A DNA stretch of 64,000 nt from an uncultured Cohaesibacter sp. (GTDB lineage: Bacteria; Pseudomonadota; Alphaproteobacteria; Rhizobiales; Cohaesibacteraceae). The translations under genes and the position numbers were made by a program. Below the pieces are notes generated by a model, which was not told where the DNA came from, ran no database searches, and saw only the letters and a list, made by a program, of their open reading frames with translations. Positions within the stretch are counted from its first letter, which is position 1. Each line of letters begins with the position of its first letter. The stretch is from positions 722,775 to 786,774 of the forward strand of contig NZ_OY781091.1 of assembly GCF_963676275.1 (NCBI RefSeq). The letters run 5' to 3'. Below are positions 17,808 through 26,858 of the stretch, in pieces.

Positions 17808-18635
17808 ATGAGAGACAGGACAGATCCGGACAGCGGCGCATCAAAAGCGCACCAACAAGAAGATGGATCTCCATCCGAAATGTCGCAAGATGACGTTGCT
17901 GTGACAGACGCTGATGCCACACAAGACGAGCGGCATGGACCGCGCATCATTTCCACTGAAGAGCAAAAGAAGGCCTTTCGTCGGGCGCAACGTCATTCCA
18001 GACGGGTCTTTGTGCTCAAATGGAGCCTGCCGATCATCGCCCTTGCCATCATCGGGGGCTTTGTGGGCTGGGTCAGCAAAAACAAGCCTGCAGATACCAC
18101 CGTAGAAATTCAGCTTGAGGATGACAGCCTCAAGCAGGATGAGCTGGTCATGCAGAATCCGAATTTGAACGGTTATACCGATGGTCGCGCCTATGAAGTG
18201 GCTGCTGACAAGGCCAGCCAGAAGGTTGAAACGCCCAACGTGATCAATCTTGATAATGTGAAAGCCCGCATCACCGATGACAAGCAGGAATGGGTTACCA
18301 TTGACGCGAATACCGGCGTTTTCGATCAGCAGGCCGAAACCCTCGGTCTGGATGGCGAGGTGAAGGTGGATTCTTCTCTCGGCTATAAACTCAATACCGA
18401 AAAGGTTGCTGTCGATATGCCCAAGGGATATATGGAGACCCTCAGTCCGGTCAACATCGCCTCCCGCGATATCCGGCTGTCGGCCAATCGCCTTGAGGCC
18501 ATCGACAATGGCGAGCAATTCCGCTTCAGTGGCAATGTGCGCCTTTTCATTGATGCGGCCCTGCTCAACAAATCTTCGGCTCAGTCCCAAGACAATCAGG
18601 AATCAGCTCCCCGGCAAGAGGACGAAATACAATGA
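17808..18635 (+). CDS. lptC: LPS export protein LptC
   Basis: 275 residues. One N-terminal membrane anchor (about 62-84, VLKWSLPIIALAIIGGFVGWV) and a periplasmic beta-jellyroll domain rich in short strands (YEVAADKASQ, MPKGYMETLSPVNIASRDIRLSANRLEA), as in LptC/DUF1239. It passes LPS from the LptB2FG extractor to LptA. ATG 17808 follows GGAAGACA and gives the conserved short cytosolic tail. It overlaps lptA by 4 bases (ATGA), showing translational coupling. Confidence 0.88.
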   Translation: MRDRTDPDSGASKAHQQEDGSPSEMSQDDVAVTDADATQDERHGPRIISTEEQKKAFRRAQRHSRRVFVLKWSLPIIALAIIGGFVGWVSKNKPADTTVEIQLEDDSLKQDELVMQNPNLNGYTDGRAYEVAADKASQKVETPNVINLDNVKARITDDKQEWVTIDANTGVFDQQAETLGLDGEVKVDSSLGYKLNTEKVAVDMPKGYMETLSPVNIASRDIRLSANRLEAIDNGEQFRFSGNVRLFIDAALLNKSSAQSQDNQESAPRQEDEIQ

Positions 18636-19267
18636 ACCCTGTCGTTTCTCTTAAAGATCGGAAAAAGGCCTCGGGCCGTGATGCCCATCTGTCTGGTCGC
18701 CTCATCAGGATCTGTATCCTGTTCTGCGCCGGCTTTCTTCTGGCCACGGGCGGGATGATGATGACGTCTCCCGTTCATGCGCAAGGCATGGCCGATGTGG
18801 CATCGGGCCTGCGGACAGACCCTGATGCGCCTATTGAAATCGAATCCGATCAGCTCGATATCTATGACAAGAAGAAAATTGCCATTTTCAAGGGCAGCGT
18901 TTGGGCGCGGCAGGGCGAGACCACCCTGAGAACCGAAACCCTGACGATTCATTATTCAGGAGGAGGTGCGGGAACCGCCCAGTCCATCACGCGCCTAGAA
19001 GCGCATGGCGGTGTGACTGTCAGTCAGAAAGACCAGAAGGCGACCGGCTCAACGGCATCGGTCGATATGACCTCGGAGGTGATTGTGCTCAGTGGCAATG
19101 TTGTCCTCACTCAGGGCAAGAATGTTCTGCGCGGCTCAAAGCTGACAATCAACATGCGCTCCGGCGCCGCCCGACTTGCCGCCGCCAACCAGAGTTCGGC
19201 TGGCAAGAAAAGCAATTCCGGTCGCGTGCAAGGATTGTTTATCCCTAACAGGAAACCAAAAAACTAG
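18632..19267 (+). CDS. lptA: LPS transport periplasmic protein LptA
   Basis: 211 residues with a signal peptide (cleavage likely after PVHAQG, about residue 51) and an OstA-like jellyroll domain (IEIESDQLDIYDKKKIAIFKG, GTAQSITRLEAHGGVTVSQKDQKATG, VVLTQGKNVLRGSKLTINM). It bridges the periplasm between LptC and LptD. The C-terminal tail is basic (KKSNSGRVQGLFIPNRKPKN). Its start overlaps the lptC stop. Confidence 0.9.
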   Translation: MNPVVSLKDRKKASGRDAHLSGRLIRICILFCAGFLLATGGMMMTSPVHAQGMADVASGLRTDPDAPIEIESDQLDIYDKKKIAIFKGSVWARQGETTLRTETLTIHYSGGGAGTAQSITRLEAHGGVTVSQKDQKATGSTASVDMTSEVIVLSGNVVLTQGKNVLRGSKLTINMRSGAARLAAANQSSAGKKSNSGRVQGLFIPNRKPKN

Positions 19268-19527
19268 GCTCTCGAAGGCAAAGTTACTCGACAATCAGGG
19301 CGATTGCATTTAAGAGCAATCGAGCATGATGCCTATGCTTGCCTCGGCCAGATTGCCTGCCATATGCCATGGCAAGCGGGGTTTGCCTTGGTTGGATTTT
19401 GTTCATTTCGCAACAGAAATGAGTAACGCGGAGCAAAAAACATCACTGCTGGTCCGGTTGGATTGGCAACGAGAATATAAAAACAAACGCCGCCTCGCGG
19501 CACTAGAAGTCAGGTGCGCATCTGTCC

Positions 19528-20331
19528 ATGCAGCAAATCGATCATTCTTCGCCTCTTGATGAGACAGAAAATCAGTCCGATCCGTTCGATCCGCTCGAGC
19601 AGGATGGTCTGGGCTGGATGGTCGTTCACGATATCGGCAAGAGCTACAAGCGACGCACGGTGGTTACATCTGCCTCTCTGGCTGTCAAGCGCGGTGAAGC
19701 GGTTGGCCTGCTCGGGCCGAACGGAGCGGGCAAGACCACGATCTTTTATATGATTACCGGTCTGGTTCGCCCGGACAAGGGCTATATCTCCCTTGATGGT
19801 TTCGATATCACCAGATTGCCGATGTATCGGCGCGCCCGGCTCGGCATTGGTTACCTGCCGCAGGAAGCCTCTATTTTTCGAGGCCTGAATGTGGAAGAGA
19901 ATATCATGGCCGTTCTCGAACTGGTCGAGCCCAAGCGCAAGAAGCGCAAGCAGCAACTGGATCAGTTGCTAGAGGAATTCTCCATCACGCATCTGCGCAA
20001 ATCCATGGCAATTGCCCTGTCGGGTGGTGAACGGCGGCGTCTGGAAATCGCCCGCGCTCTGGCCTCTCGCCCATCCTTCATGCTGCTTGATGAGCCTTTT
20101 GCCGGTGTTGACCCCATCGCCGTTGGCGACATTCAACAACTGGTACGCCATTTGACCGCGCGCGGGATTGGAGTTCTGATCACGGACCATAATGTGCGAG
20201 AAACGCTCAGTCTGATTGATCGCGCCTATATCATTCATTCAGGCAATGTGCTGACCAACGGCACACCAGATGAAATCATTGCGAACCCGGATGTGCGCCG
20301 ACTTTATCTTGGCGAGAGTTTCTCCATGTAA
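19528..20331 (+). CDS. lptB: LPS export ABC transporter ATPase LptB
   Basis: 267 residues. ABC ATPase driving LPS extraction from the inner membrane with LptF and LptG (encoded elsewhere). Walker A GPNGAGKT (63-70), Q-loop in YLPQEASIFRGLNVEENI, signature LSGGERRRLEIARAL (about 164), Walker B FMLLDEPFAGVDPIAV, H-loop LITDHNVRE. The N-terminus has about 30 extra acidic residues compared with E. coli LptB. It lies 260 bases after lptA, a gap that holds a small hairpin (CGATTGC / GCAATCG) near 19300, so it may have its own promoter. Confidence 0.95.
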   Translation: MQQIDHSSPLDETENQSDPFDPLEQDGLGWMVVHDIGKSYKRRTVVTSASLAVKRGEAVGLLGPNGAGKTTIFYMITGLVRPDKGYISLDGFDITRLPMYRRARLGIGYLPQEASIFRGLNVEENIMAVLELVEPKRKKRKQQLDQLLEEFSITHLRKSMAIALSGGERRRLEIARALASRPSFMLLDEPFAGVDPIAVGDIQQLVRHLTARGIGVLITDHNVRETLSLIDRAYIIHSGNVLTNGTPDEIIANPDVRRLYLGESFSM

Positions 20332-20816
20332 GCCCATAATGGCGCGCCAATAATGATAGGCGGAGAATGAGAATTCGCTTCCTTGATGGTTGCTTTGCCA
20401 ATGAGGGCTTGAACTTTCAGGAAATTGCCAAATAATTGATCAATGACTATAAGCGAGGCAGCCTTCAGGCTTGAGCTTTTTCGGTCATGCACATAATTCA
20501 GAGGATAAGCTTTTGATGAATTTCTATTTTTCATCAGACAGCAGATTTGAATTGTGCAAAAGGGTATAACCCTGCTATAGCTTACAAGCAAGACTTGTAC
20601 CAATTCGCCTTATTGGGACTAATAAATTGGTGCCAGAAATATGGCGATTGACGACACCCGGCCCAAGCCGAGCAGGTGTGGCATAATGTTTCAGGATACA
20701 TCCAAGCTTTCAGGCAGGGGGCGGATGGGTGTTCCGGTCGCAACAAGTTGAACAGGGACGGATAGCTGCTGCTGCCCAAAATGGGTCGCGGGGCTCAGGT
20801 GAGGACAGACAAGCAC
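20332..20816 (+). other. lptB-rpoN intergenic region
   Basis: 485 bases. I see only a short inverted repeat at about 20583-20599 (TACAAG, 5-base loop, CTTGTA) and AT-rich stretches that could hold the rpoN promoter. No reading frame or RNA gene is supported. Confidence 0.4.
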
Positions 20817-22409
20817 ATGGCTTTGACACCAAGACTGGATATGCGCCAGAGCCAATCGCTGGTGATGACGCCGCAGCTGATGCAGGCCATTCAGCTGTTG
20901 CAGATGTCCAATCTCGATCTCGTCGCCTATGTCCAGCAAGAGCTTGAAAGCAACCCGCTGCTGGAAACAGCCTCCGATGATTATCCCGCTGATGCATCCT
21001 CTTCCAATTCCTCCAATGAAAGGCTTGAGCAAGGCGGAGGGCAGGATCAGAGCGCCGATGGCGGTGACAATGATACCCGTGCCGATAGTTTTGACGAGGG
21101 TGTTGCCGATACGGATTTGTCGGAGCAGTTTTCCGGCGAAAATCCCGAGCAGATGGACGCGATTTCCAACGATCTTGATGCGCGGCTTGATAATGTCTTC
21201 CCCGACGACAACGGCCCGCAGGAGCAAGCCGGACCGAGTCTGAATGACCCATGGATGTCAACGCCGATGCGCGATGGCGGGGCCAATCCCGACTATGATC
21301 TGGAATCGGTGCTGGCAGGCGAAATCTCCCTTGCCGATCATCTCGAACAGCAGATGATGACGGCGATTGCCGATGAGCGCAAACGGATCATCGGTCAGTT
21401 TCTGATCAACGAACTGGACGAATTCGGCTATCTGCAAACTGATCTGGCCATGGTTGCCAATCGGCTTGGCGTCGATGAAGCCGAAGTTGCCGGAGTTCTG
21501 GAGATTTTGCAGGGCTTCGAGCCTGCAGGTGTTTTTGCCCGGTCACTGTCGGAATGTCTGGCTCTCCAGCTCAAGGATCTCAATCGCTACGATCCGGCCA
21601 TTGCTGTGCTGCTGGACAATCTGGAGCTTCTGGCCAAACGCGATTTTGTTGCCCTGCGCAAGCTCTGCGCGGTTGATGATGATGATCTGGCCGACATGAT
21701 CCGCGAGATCAAGGCGCTCAATCCGCGCCCGGGCAGCGCCTTCGGGCATCTGACGGTTCAGCCCGTGGTTCCTGATGTGTTTGTGCGACAGGCCTCCGAT
21801 GGCAGTTGGCGGCTTGAGCTGAACAGCGAAACCCTGCCACGGGTGCTGGTCAATCGCAGCTATTACGCCCAGATCAATGAAACGGCGGCAGGCAAGAAGG
21901 AAAAGGAATTTCTGGTCGATTGCCTGCAAAGCGCCAACTGGCTGGTCAAGAGCCTTGATCAGCGCGCCCAGACGATCCTCAAGGTGGCAACCGAAATCGT
22001 CAAGCAGCAGGATGCTTTCTTTGCCTATGGGGTGACCCATCTCAAGCCGCTCAATCTGCGCACCATTGCCGACGCCATCCAGATGCATGAGAGCACCGTC
22101 AGTCGCGTCACGTCGAACAAATATATCGCCACCAATCGCGGCACCTTCGAGATGAAATATTTCTTCACCTCAGCCATCTCCGCCATATCGGGAGGGGACA
22201 GCCACTCGGCCGAGGCGGTCAAGCACCGTATTCGTCAGGCCATTGACGAGGAGGCCGCCGATCGCGTTCTGTCCGATGATGCACTGGTCAAGCTGTTGCG
22301 CGATTCCGGCATCGACATCGCCCGCCGCACCGTCGCGAAATATCGCGAAGCCATGCATATTCCCTCCTCCGTACAGCGGCGGCGCGAGAAGAAGGCGGCG
22401 CGCGGCTAG
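20817..22409 (+). CDS. rpoN: RNA polymerase sigma-54 factor
   Basis: 530 residues. Region I, which contacts AAA+ activators, is at the start (LTPRLDMRQSQSLVMTPQLMQAIQLLQMSN). An acidic, Asn/Asp/Ser-rich region II spans about 60-150. The core-binding region, the HTH region (TIADAIQMHESTVSRVTSNKYI) and the RpoN box ARRTVAKYRE close the protein. ATG 20817 has GAGGA upstream and matches the family start; an earlier ATG at 20781 lacks a site. The order lptB-rpoN-hpf-ptsN is the classic proteobacterial arrangement. Confidence 0.96.
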   Translation: MALTPRLDMRQSQSLVMTPQLMQAIQLLQMSNLDLVAYVQQELESNPLLETASDDYPADASSSNSSNERLEQGGGQDQSADGGDNDTRADSFDEGVADTDLSEQFSGENPEQMDAISNDLDARLDNVFPDDNGPQEQAGPSLNDPWMSTPMRDGGANPDYDLESVLAGEISLADHLEQQMMTAIADERKRIIGQFLINELDEFGYLQTDLAMVANRLGVDEAEVAGVLEILQGFEPAGVFARSLSECLALQLKDLNRYDPAIAVLLDNLELLAKRDFVALRKLCAVDDDDLADMIREIKALNPRPGSAFGHLTVQPVVPDVFVRQASDGSWRLELNSETLPRVLVNRSYYAQINETAAGKKEKEFLVDCLQSANWLVKSLDQRAQTILKVATEIVKQQDAFFAYGVTHLKPLNLRTIADAIQMHESTVSRVTSNKYIATNRGTFEMKYFFTSAISAISGGDSHSAEAVKHRIRQAIDEEAADRVLSDDALVKLLRDSGIDIARRTVAKYREAMHIPSSVQRRREKKAARG

Positions 22410-22615
22410 CCGGATAATCGGCTGGATTGATCTCTGCGCAAATCTACGGATCAAGGGGATTCGTCGGCAAGAAGAGAAATAATATGCCGATTGACCAGTA
22501 CGTCAAAGCTCTGGAAAATGTCGGGTATAACCGGAAGCGAAAATCCCGCGCAGACAACGGCCATTTCCGGGCCATATTTCATTCCGTCCATTGCCCTCAC
22601 CTTTAGGATGAGAGG

Positions 22616-22639
22616 CCTGTTTCGCCAACAGGGCTTTTT
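22616..22639 (+). terminator. rho-independent terminator downstream of rpoN
   Basis: CCTGTT, a 5-base loop, AACAGG, then GC and five T (22635-22639). It lies about 210 bases past the rpoN stop. A smaller hairpin (AGCCG / CGGCT) sits right at the rpoN stop. Between them a 41-codon frame (22484-22609) exists; I do not support it as a gene. Confidence 0.7.
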
Positions 22640-23075
22640 ATGTCATTGTGAGAATTTGTAACAATATAACGAATTGACATAAGCTTAAGAAATTAATGAA
22701 AATATTTGCTGCGGTAGCTGTTTGTTAGTTACGCTCATTCACTGTCAGTGGATAAATACGTAAAGATGCGTGTTTCCTCGTCTCAATCGTCGAGTTTGCT
22801 GGTCAAAGCTCGTGAATTTTGGCAAACTGAAAGCATGCATGAGAGACTTTCCCATAACATTGACATTTGTAACCGGACCGCCTATGTCTGCGCGGCCCGT
22901 AAAGATGTCAATGTGGTCCGTGGTATGGTTTCATGCGTATGGCCGACCGGGCTTTCAACATGTTGATGTCGCCCGCAAAGTACGGCCGGCTTTTTAGGCC
23001 ACATTTGCGAGTGTCGTTATAACTGAAAGACCCAACGCCGGTCATTTTATAGGCCCATAATTGATAGGGGGTTCC
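22640..23075 (+). other. region upstream of hpf
   Basis: 436 bases, AT-rich at its left end. A TTGACA at about 22674 starts a possible promoter, but its -10 partner is poor. Short frames here show no family likeness. I looked for a -24/-12 sigma-54 promoter (TGGCAC-N5-TTGC) and did not find one. Confidence 0.35.
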
Positions 23076-23654
23076 ATGACGCTTCGAGTATCAGGCAAAC
23101 AAGTCGATGTTGGCGATTCACTTCGCGCCTACGCAGAGGATCGGATTGCCGAGGCTGTCGAGAAATATTTCGACGGAGGCTTTGGTGGTCAGATGACCTT
23201 GGAAAAGGAAGGCATCGGCTTCAAGAGCGATCTTGTGATCCATCTCGATTCCGGGATGGTGATGCAGGCAAGCGGCTCGGATGTTGACGCTCAGAAGAGC
23301 TTCGACAATGCCGTTGAGCATATCGACAAGAGGCTGCGCCGTTACAAAAGACGCCTGAAAAGTCATCGCAACGATTTTCACGAAAGCCCTGAAGGAATCG
23401 AGATCGCTTACGGTGTGCTGCAGAATCCTGCGGTGCAGGATGAAGTGCCCGATGATTTCACGCCCGTTGTTATCGCTGAAAGCACCACCAAACCCATCCG
23501 TACCATGACGGTTGGCGATGCTGTTGTTGCTCTCGATATGACTGGCGATCCTGTCGTGGTCTTTCGCAACGCCGGAGATGATGCTATCAACGTGGTATAT
23601 AAACGCAAGGATGGCCACATCGGATGGATCAGCCCGTCTCTGGCCGACAAGTAA
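23076..23654 (+). CDS. hpf: long-form ribosome hibernation promoting factor
   Basis: 192 residues. N-terminal S30AE domain (MTLRVSGKQVDVGDSLRAYAEDRIAEAVEKYF to about 105) and a C-terminal dimerisation domain (about 125-190, PIRTMTVGDAVVALDMTGDPVVVFRNA... GHIGWISPS), the long HPF layout that dimerises 70S ribosomes into inactive 100S particles in stationary phase. ATG 23076 is preceded by AGGGGG; a TTG at 23061 overlaps that site and is less likely. Confidence 0.93.
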   Translation: MTLRVSGKQVDVGDSLRAYAEDRIAEAVEKYFDGGFGGQMTLEKEGIGFKSDLVIHLDSGMVMQASGSDVDAQKSFDNAVEHIDKRLRRYKRRLKSHRNDFHESPEGIEIAYGVLQNPAVQDEVPDDFTPVVIAESTTKPIRTMTVGDAVVALDMTGDPVVVFRNAGDDAINVVYKRKDGHIGWISPSLADK

Positions 23655-23712
23655 GCATAGTGGAACGTCATAGACATAGGATGGTGGCAAACATCATCAT
23701 GGAATGACAAGG

Positions 23713-23757
23713 GCGCACCCGATTGGATTGAATTGTGCAACAATCGGGCGCGCTTTA
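23713..23757 (+). terminator. hairpin terminator downstream of hpf
   Basis: A 12-bp stem with one mismatch (GCGC-a-CCCGATTG pairing with CAATCGGG-c-GCGC, 15-base loop) followed by TTTA. The T run is short, so termination may be partial, allowing some read-through to ptsN. Confidence 0.6.
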
Positions 23758-23792
23758 GCCAACTGGGCTCAAGGCCGTTGGCGTTCGCTCAA

Positions 23793-23834
23793 GATCAAAT
23801 GGCCTTCAGGTCCGACCACCTGAAGGCTTTGATC
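23793..23834 (+). promoter_or_regulatory. long inverted repeat upstream of ptsN
   Basis: GATCAAA (23793-23799), a 2-base bulge, GCCTTCAGGT (23802-23811), a 6-base loop, then ACCTGAAGGC and TTTGATC (to 23834): 17 paired bases. It ends 70 bases before the ptsN ATG and lacks a T tract beyond TTTGATC. It may be a terminator, an RNA leader element or a protein site. Confidence 0.55.
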
Positions 23835-23904
23835 ATTTCAAGAAACCGGGGTATCCTGTTTTTCATCGGACCTGAAAGCTAGATACCTGACACATGAGAG
23901 TTTC

Positions 23905-24369
23905 ATGGAACTGAACGATCTACTCGCTCCTGAAGCGATAGTCCCTTTGCTCAAGGCGAGCAGCAAGAAGCAGGTTATTCAGGAATTGTCGGAGCGCGCG
24001 GCCAAGATGACCGGGTTACAGCAACGTCAGATTTTCGAAAAGCTGCTCCAGCGCGAGAGACTGGGTTCAACCGGAGTGGGGCAAGGCGTCGCCATCCCTC
24101 ATGGCAAACTGGCCGAGCTGGAAAAGATCCACGGCATTTTTGCGCTGCTGGACAAGCCTGTCAATTTTGAAGCCATGGACGACAAGCCGGTCGATATCGT
24201 ATTTCTTCTGCTGGCTCCCGAAGGGGCTGGCGCTGATCATCTCAAGGCTTTGGCGCGCATCGCCCGCGTCTTGCGCAATGAGGATACCCTCAACAAACTG
24301 CGCGCAGCGACCGATGCAGATGCCATACGTGCCGTCCTCTGCCATCTGCCTGAGTCAGACGCAGCCTGA
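23905..24369 (+). CDS. ptsN: PTS IIA-like nitrogen regulatory protein (EIIA-Ntr)
   Basis: 154 residues. The phosphorylatable His66 is in GVAIPHGKL, preceded by LGSTGVGQG, and the C-terminal half has DIVFLLLAPEGAGADHLKALARIARVLRN, all typical of EIIA-Ntr. It takes phosphate from EI-Ntr/NPr and regulates nitrogen, potassium and carbon processes by protein contacts. It closes the rpoN-hpf-ptsN block. The start has GAGAG upstream. Confidence 0.95.
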   Translation: MELNDLLAPEAIVPLLKASSKKQVIQELSERAAKMTGLQQRQIFEKLLQRERLGSTGVGQGVAIPHGKLAELEKIHGIFALLDKPVNFEAMDDKPVDIVFLLLAPEGAGADHLKALARIARVLRNEDTLNKLRAATDADAIRAVLCHLPESDAA

Positions 24370-24429
24370 TCGCTGTTTGCGCAATCAGGCATAGACTGCC
24401 TTTCTAGCTATTTTCCTGCCCATTTGTAA

Positions 24430-24455
24430 TTTGCCTGTCAAATTTGACAGGCAAA
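24430..24455. promoter_or_regulatory. 26-bp perfect palindrome between ptsN and chrA
   Basis: A perfect inverted repeat centred between 24442 and 24443; its core is GCCTGTCAAATTTGACAGGC, flanked by TTT and AAA. It lies 61 bases past ptsN and 104 bases before the chromate-transporter start. It may be a repressor operator for chrA or a terminator for ptsN; the lack of a natural loop and T run favours the operator. Confidence 0.5.
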
Positions 24456-24558
24456 CAGATTGCTTTTCAGCTATCGTGCCATGCGCCAACCGGTTTGGCT
24501 GTGCGGCATGATATTTCTGTGTGGCCTGTTGTCAGGCTACGCATCAGAAGGGCATAAA

Positions 24559-25914
24559 ATGGCAAAAGACATCAATCCCGATGCAGAGATCGGCAGATCG
24601 CAAGCCCCCGGCCTCAGGGAAGCTTCGGCCCTGTGGTGGAAGATCGGCGTTCTCTCCTTTGGTGGCCCGGCTGCCCAGATCGCCCTGATGCATAAATTGA
24701 TTGTCGATGAAAAGCGATGGCTTTCCGAGCAGCAATTTCTCAATGCCCTGTCCTTTTGCATGCTGCTACCCGGCCCTGAAGCGATGCAGCTTGCCACTTA
24801 TGCAGGCTGGCGTTTGCATGGTGTGAAGGGTGGTCTTGTTGCCGGTCTTGCTTTTGTGCTGCCGGGCGCTCTCGTGGTTTTGCTTCTCTCGGCTGCCTAT
24901 GCACTGTTTGGCCACACGCCCCTTGCTGCTTCCCTGTTTCTGGGCATCAAGGCTGCGGTGCTGATCATTGTGCTTGAAGCATTGTTGCGCGTCAGCCGCA
25001 AGGCACTCCACGGACTGGCCCATTGGCTGATAGCAGCCTTTGCCTTCGTGGCGATCTTCTTTCTTGAGGCACCATTCCCGCTGATCATTTTATGCGCCGG
25101 CCTCTATGGTCTCTGGCATGGTTCCCGCCAGAAGGGCAAGGCAAAGGAGCCCGAGCGAGCGGATGAAGAGGTGGTGACGGTTGATGGCGGTCGGGCTGTT
25201 TCTCCTGCGCAGACTGTGAAAAGCATCCTCCTCTGGCTCGGCATCTGGCTGTTACCGCTCGCCTTGCTGCTCTGGCTCTCGCCGATGGCGATATTGGGCA
25301 CGATTGGTCTGTTTTTCTCCAAGCTAGCCATGGTGACATTCGGCGGAGCCTATGCGGTTTTGGCCTATATGGCGCAGGACGCTGTCAGCCAATATGGCTG
25401 GCTGAGCGCGCCGGAAATGCTCGACGGGCTGGGGCTGGCCGAGACCACGCCGGGGCCACTCATACTGGTTACCGAATTTGTCGGCTTTCTGGCGGCTGCC
25501 CGCTCGGGGGAGGGGATCAATCTCTGGTACGGACTGGCCGGGGCCATGGTCACGCTTTGGGCAACCTTCGCCCCCTGCTTCCTCTGGGTTTTCGCCGGTG
25601 CGCCCTATATCGAGTGGATCAGCGAGCGGCCCCGGCTGAGAGAGGCACTGCGGGCCATTACTGCCGCAGTGGTTGGTGTCATTCTCAATCTGTCCGTCTG
25701 GTTCGGGCTGCATGTGCTATTTGCCACGGTCGACAAACACAGCTTTGGCTGGATCTCCATCTATCAGCCCGAGTGGGGCAGTTTGGAGCCTGTGTTGCTG
25801 CTGTTGGCGCTGCTCGCAGGTTATCTGCTGCATTGGCGGCAATGGTCCATCATGGCCTGTCTGACAACGACGGGCACGCTCGGTGCTATTTCGGGCTTTG
25901 TCGGTGGGATCTGA
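24559..25914 (+). CDS. chrA: chromate efflux transporter (CHR family, long chain)
   Basis: 451 residues made of two homologous CHR domains. The first holds WWKIGVLSFGGPAAQIALMH, RWLSEQQFLNALSFCMLLPGPEA and GGLVAGLAFVLPG; the second holds KLAMVTFGGAYAVLAYM, GWLSAPEMLDGLGLAETTPGPLILVTEFVGFLAA. Long CHR proteins export chromate, and some may move sulfate; no resistance partner (chrB) is next to it. ATG 24559 has AGAAGGGC upstream; an upstream in-frame ATG (24460) would add a Cys-rich hydrophobic leader and overlap the region next to the palindrome. Confidence 0.87.
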   Translation: MAKDINPDAEIGRSQAPGLREASALWWKIGVLSFGGPAAQIALMHKLIVDEKRWLSEQQFLNALSFCMLLPGPEAMQLATYAGWRLHGVKGGLVAGLAFVLPGALVVLLLSAAYALFGHTPLAASLFLGIKAAVLIIVLEALLRVSRKALHGLAHWLIAAFAFVAIFFLEAPFPLIILCAGLYGLWHGSRQKGKAKEPERADEEVVTVDGGRAVSPAQTVKSILLWLGIWLLPLALLLWLSPMAILGTIGLFFSKLAMVTFGGAYAVLAYMAQDAVSQYGWLSAPEMLDGLGLAETTPGPLILVTEFVGFLAAARSGEGINLWYGLAGAMVTLWATFAPCFLWVFAGAPYIEWISERPRLREALRAITAAVVGVILNLSVWFGLHVLFATVDKHSFGWISIYQPEWGSLEPVLLLLALLAGYLLHWRQWSIMACLTTTGTLGAISGFVGGI

Positions 25915-25985
25915 TAGTCAAATAGGGGAGGTCAAGCAGGTCTCGCGGCGGAGGCTGGTTCGTCATTAAAAGCGAACAAGACAGG

Positions 25986-26009
25986 GCGGTCTGAAAATAT
26001 CCAGACCGC
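25986..26009. terminator. hairpin between the convergent chrA and DUF1150 genes
   Basis: GCGGTCTG, 8-base loop, CAGACCGC: an 8-bp perfect stem 72 bases past the chrA stop and 52 bases past the DUF1150 stop. T runs are weak on both strands. Confidence 0.5.
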
Positions 26010-26060
26010 TTCATTCATGGAGTATTCGTGAGCATTCGTAAGCACCCGTGGCTGTGCCTG

Positions 26061-26336
26061 TTAATGCACGCTCACGGTCTCGATATCATGGCGCATGGCG
26101 CTGAGCTTGACGGCGGATTCCGAACCCGCCAATGCGATAGGCTGTCCTTGAACATCGAGCAGGGCCCAGAGTTGCTGATTTTGCGGAATCTCTGGCGCTT
26201 CGGGGAACATGTCCATGACTTCTTCCATGCTCACCTGGCGCACATAGGCCATGCGACGTTCCAGCATGATGGACTCCATGCCATCATCCAGATCGTCTTC
26301 GAACATTTCTTCTTCATTCATGGCATCTGCTTTCAT
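26061..26336 (-). CDS. DUF1150 family protein
   Basis: 91 residues from ATG 26336 (GAGG 9-10 bases upstream). The family is alphaproteobacterial and of unknown function; typical segments are RRMAYVRQVSMEEV and QLWALLDVQGQPIALAGSESAVKLSAMRHDIETVSVH. It usually follows a small heat-shock gene, as here (70 bases downstream of hsp20), so it is probably in the same heat-induced transcript. The N-terminal 25 residues are very acidic. Confidence 0.85.
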   Translation of the reverse strand: MKADAMNEEEMFEDDLDDGMESIMLERRMAYVRQVSMEEVMDMFPEAPEIPQNQQLWALLDVQGQPIALAGSESAVKLSAMRHDIETVSVH

Positions 26337-26405
26337 GTTGGGCCAGCCTCTCTGCCCCATGTCGGGAGGATCGGGCAGGGCGTCCGGCCAGGGTGGAACA
26401 CACGC

Positions 26406-26858
26406 TTACTCTTTGACGTCGATTGCAATCTTGCGCACGACCTTCTCAGGTTCCGGCCGAGCCAGATCGATGGACAACAGGCCATCTTTCAACTCGGCGC
26501 CAAGAATTTCTATGCCCTCAGCCAGCACGAAGGAGCGCTGGAACTGGCGGGCGGCTATGCCACGGTGAAGATACTGGCGGCTCTGGTCATCCACCTGACG
26601 ACCGCGAATGACAAGCTGGCTTTCTTCCAGTGTCACATCAAGCTGATCGCGGGTGAAACCGGCCACGGCGAGCGTAATGCGCAACACATCACCGCCGCCC
26701 CCGTTGCCCTCAAGCAACTTGCTTTCGGTCGGGTCCAGTCTCTCGATATTATATGGGGGATAGCCCTCATTGGCTCCCTTGGCGACGCGGTCAAGCACGC
26801 GCTCGACTTCATCAAAGCCAAGTAAAAAGGGGCTGGAAAAGGCAGACATACGTGACAT
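26406..26858 (-). CDS. Hsp20/alpha-crystallin small heat-shock protein (IbpA-like)
   Basis: 150 residues. Alpha-crystallin domain at about 35-130 (NIERLDPTE..., ITLAVAGFTRDQLDVTLEESQLVIRG, YLHRGIAARQFQRSFVLAEGIEILGAELKDGLLSIDL), then a short C-terminal tail. It is an ATP-independent holdase that keeps aggregating proteins refoldable. The start MSRMSAFSSPF at 26858 has AAGGA 8 bases upstream; that ribosome site is predicted to be folded into a ROSE-like hairpin. DUF1150 follows. Confidence 0.9.
   Translation of the reverse strand: MSRMSAFSSPFLLGFDEVERVLDRVAKGANEGYPPYNIERLDPTESKLLEGNGGGGDVLRITLAVAGFTRDQLDVTLEESQLVIRGRQVDDQSRQYLHRGIAARQFQRSFVLAEGIEILGAELKDGLLSIDLARPEPEKVVRKIAIDVKE

Noticed and set aside
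22484..22609. 41-codon frame after rpoN, followed by a terminator
   Set aside because: The AAGAAGAG ribosome site is weak and the product shows no recognisable feature; it may simply be the rpoN 3' UTR.
22748..22997. overlapping 72-75 residue frames upstream of hpf
   Set aside because: Two frames overlap in the same region, both lack good ribosome sites and family likeness.
22640..23075. sigma-54 promoter of hpf
   Set aside because: No TGGCAC-N5-TTGC match in the region.
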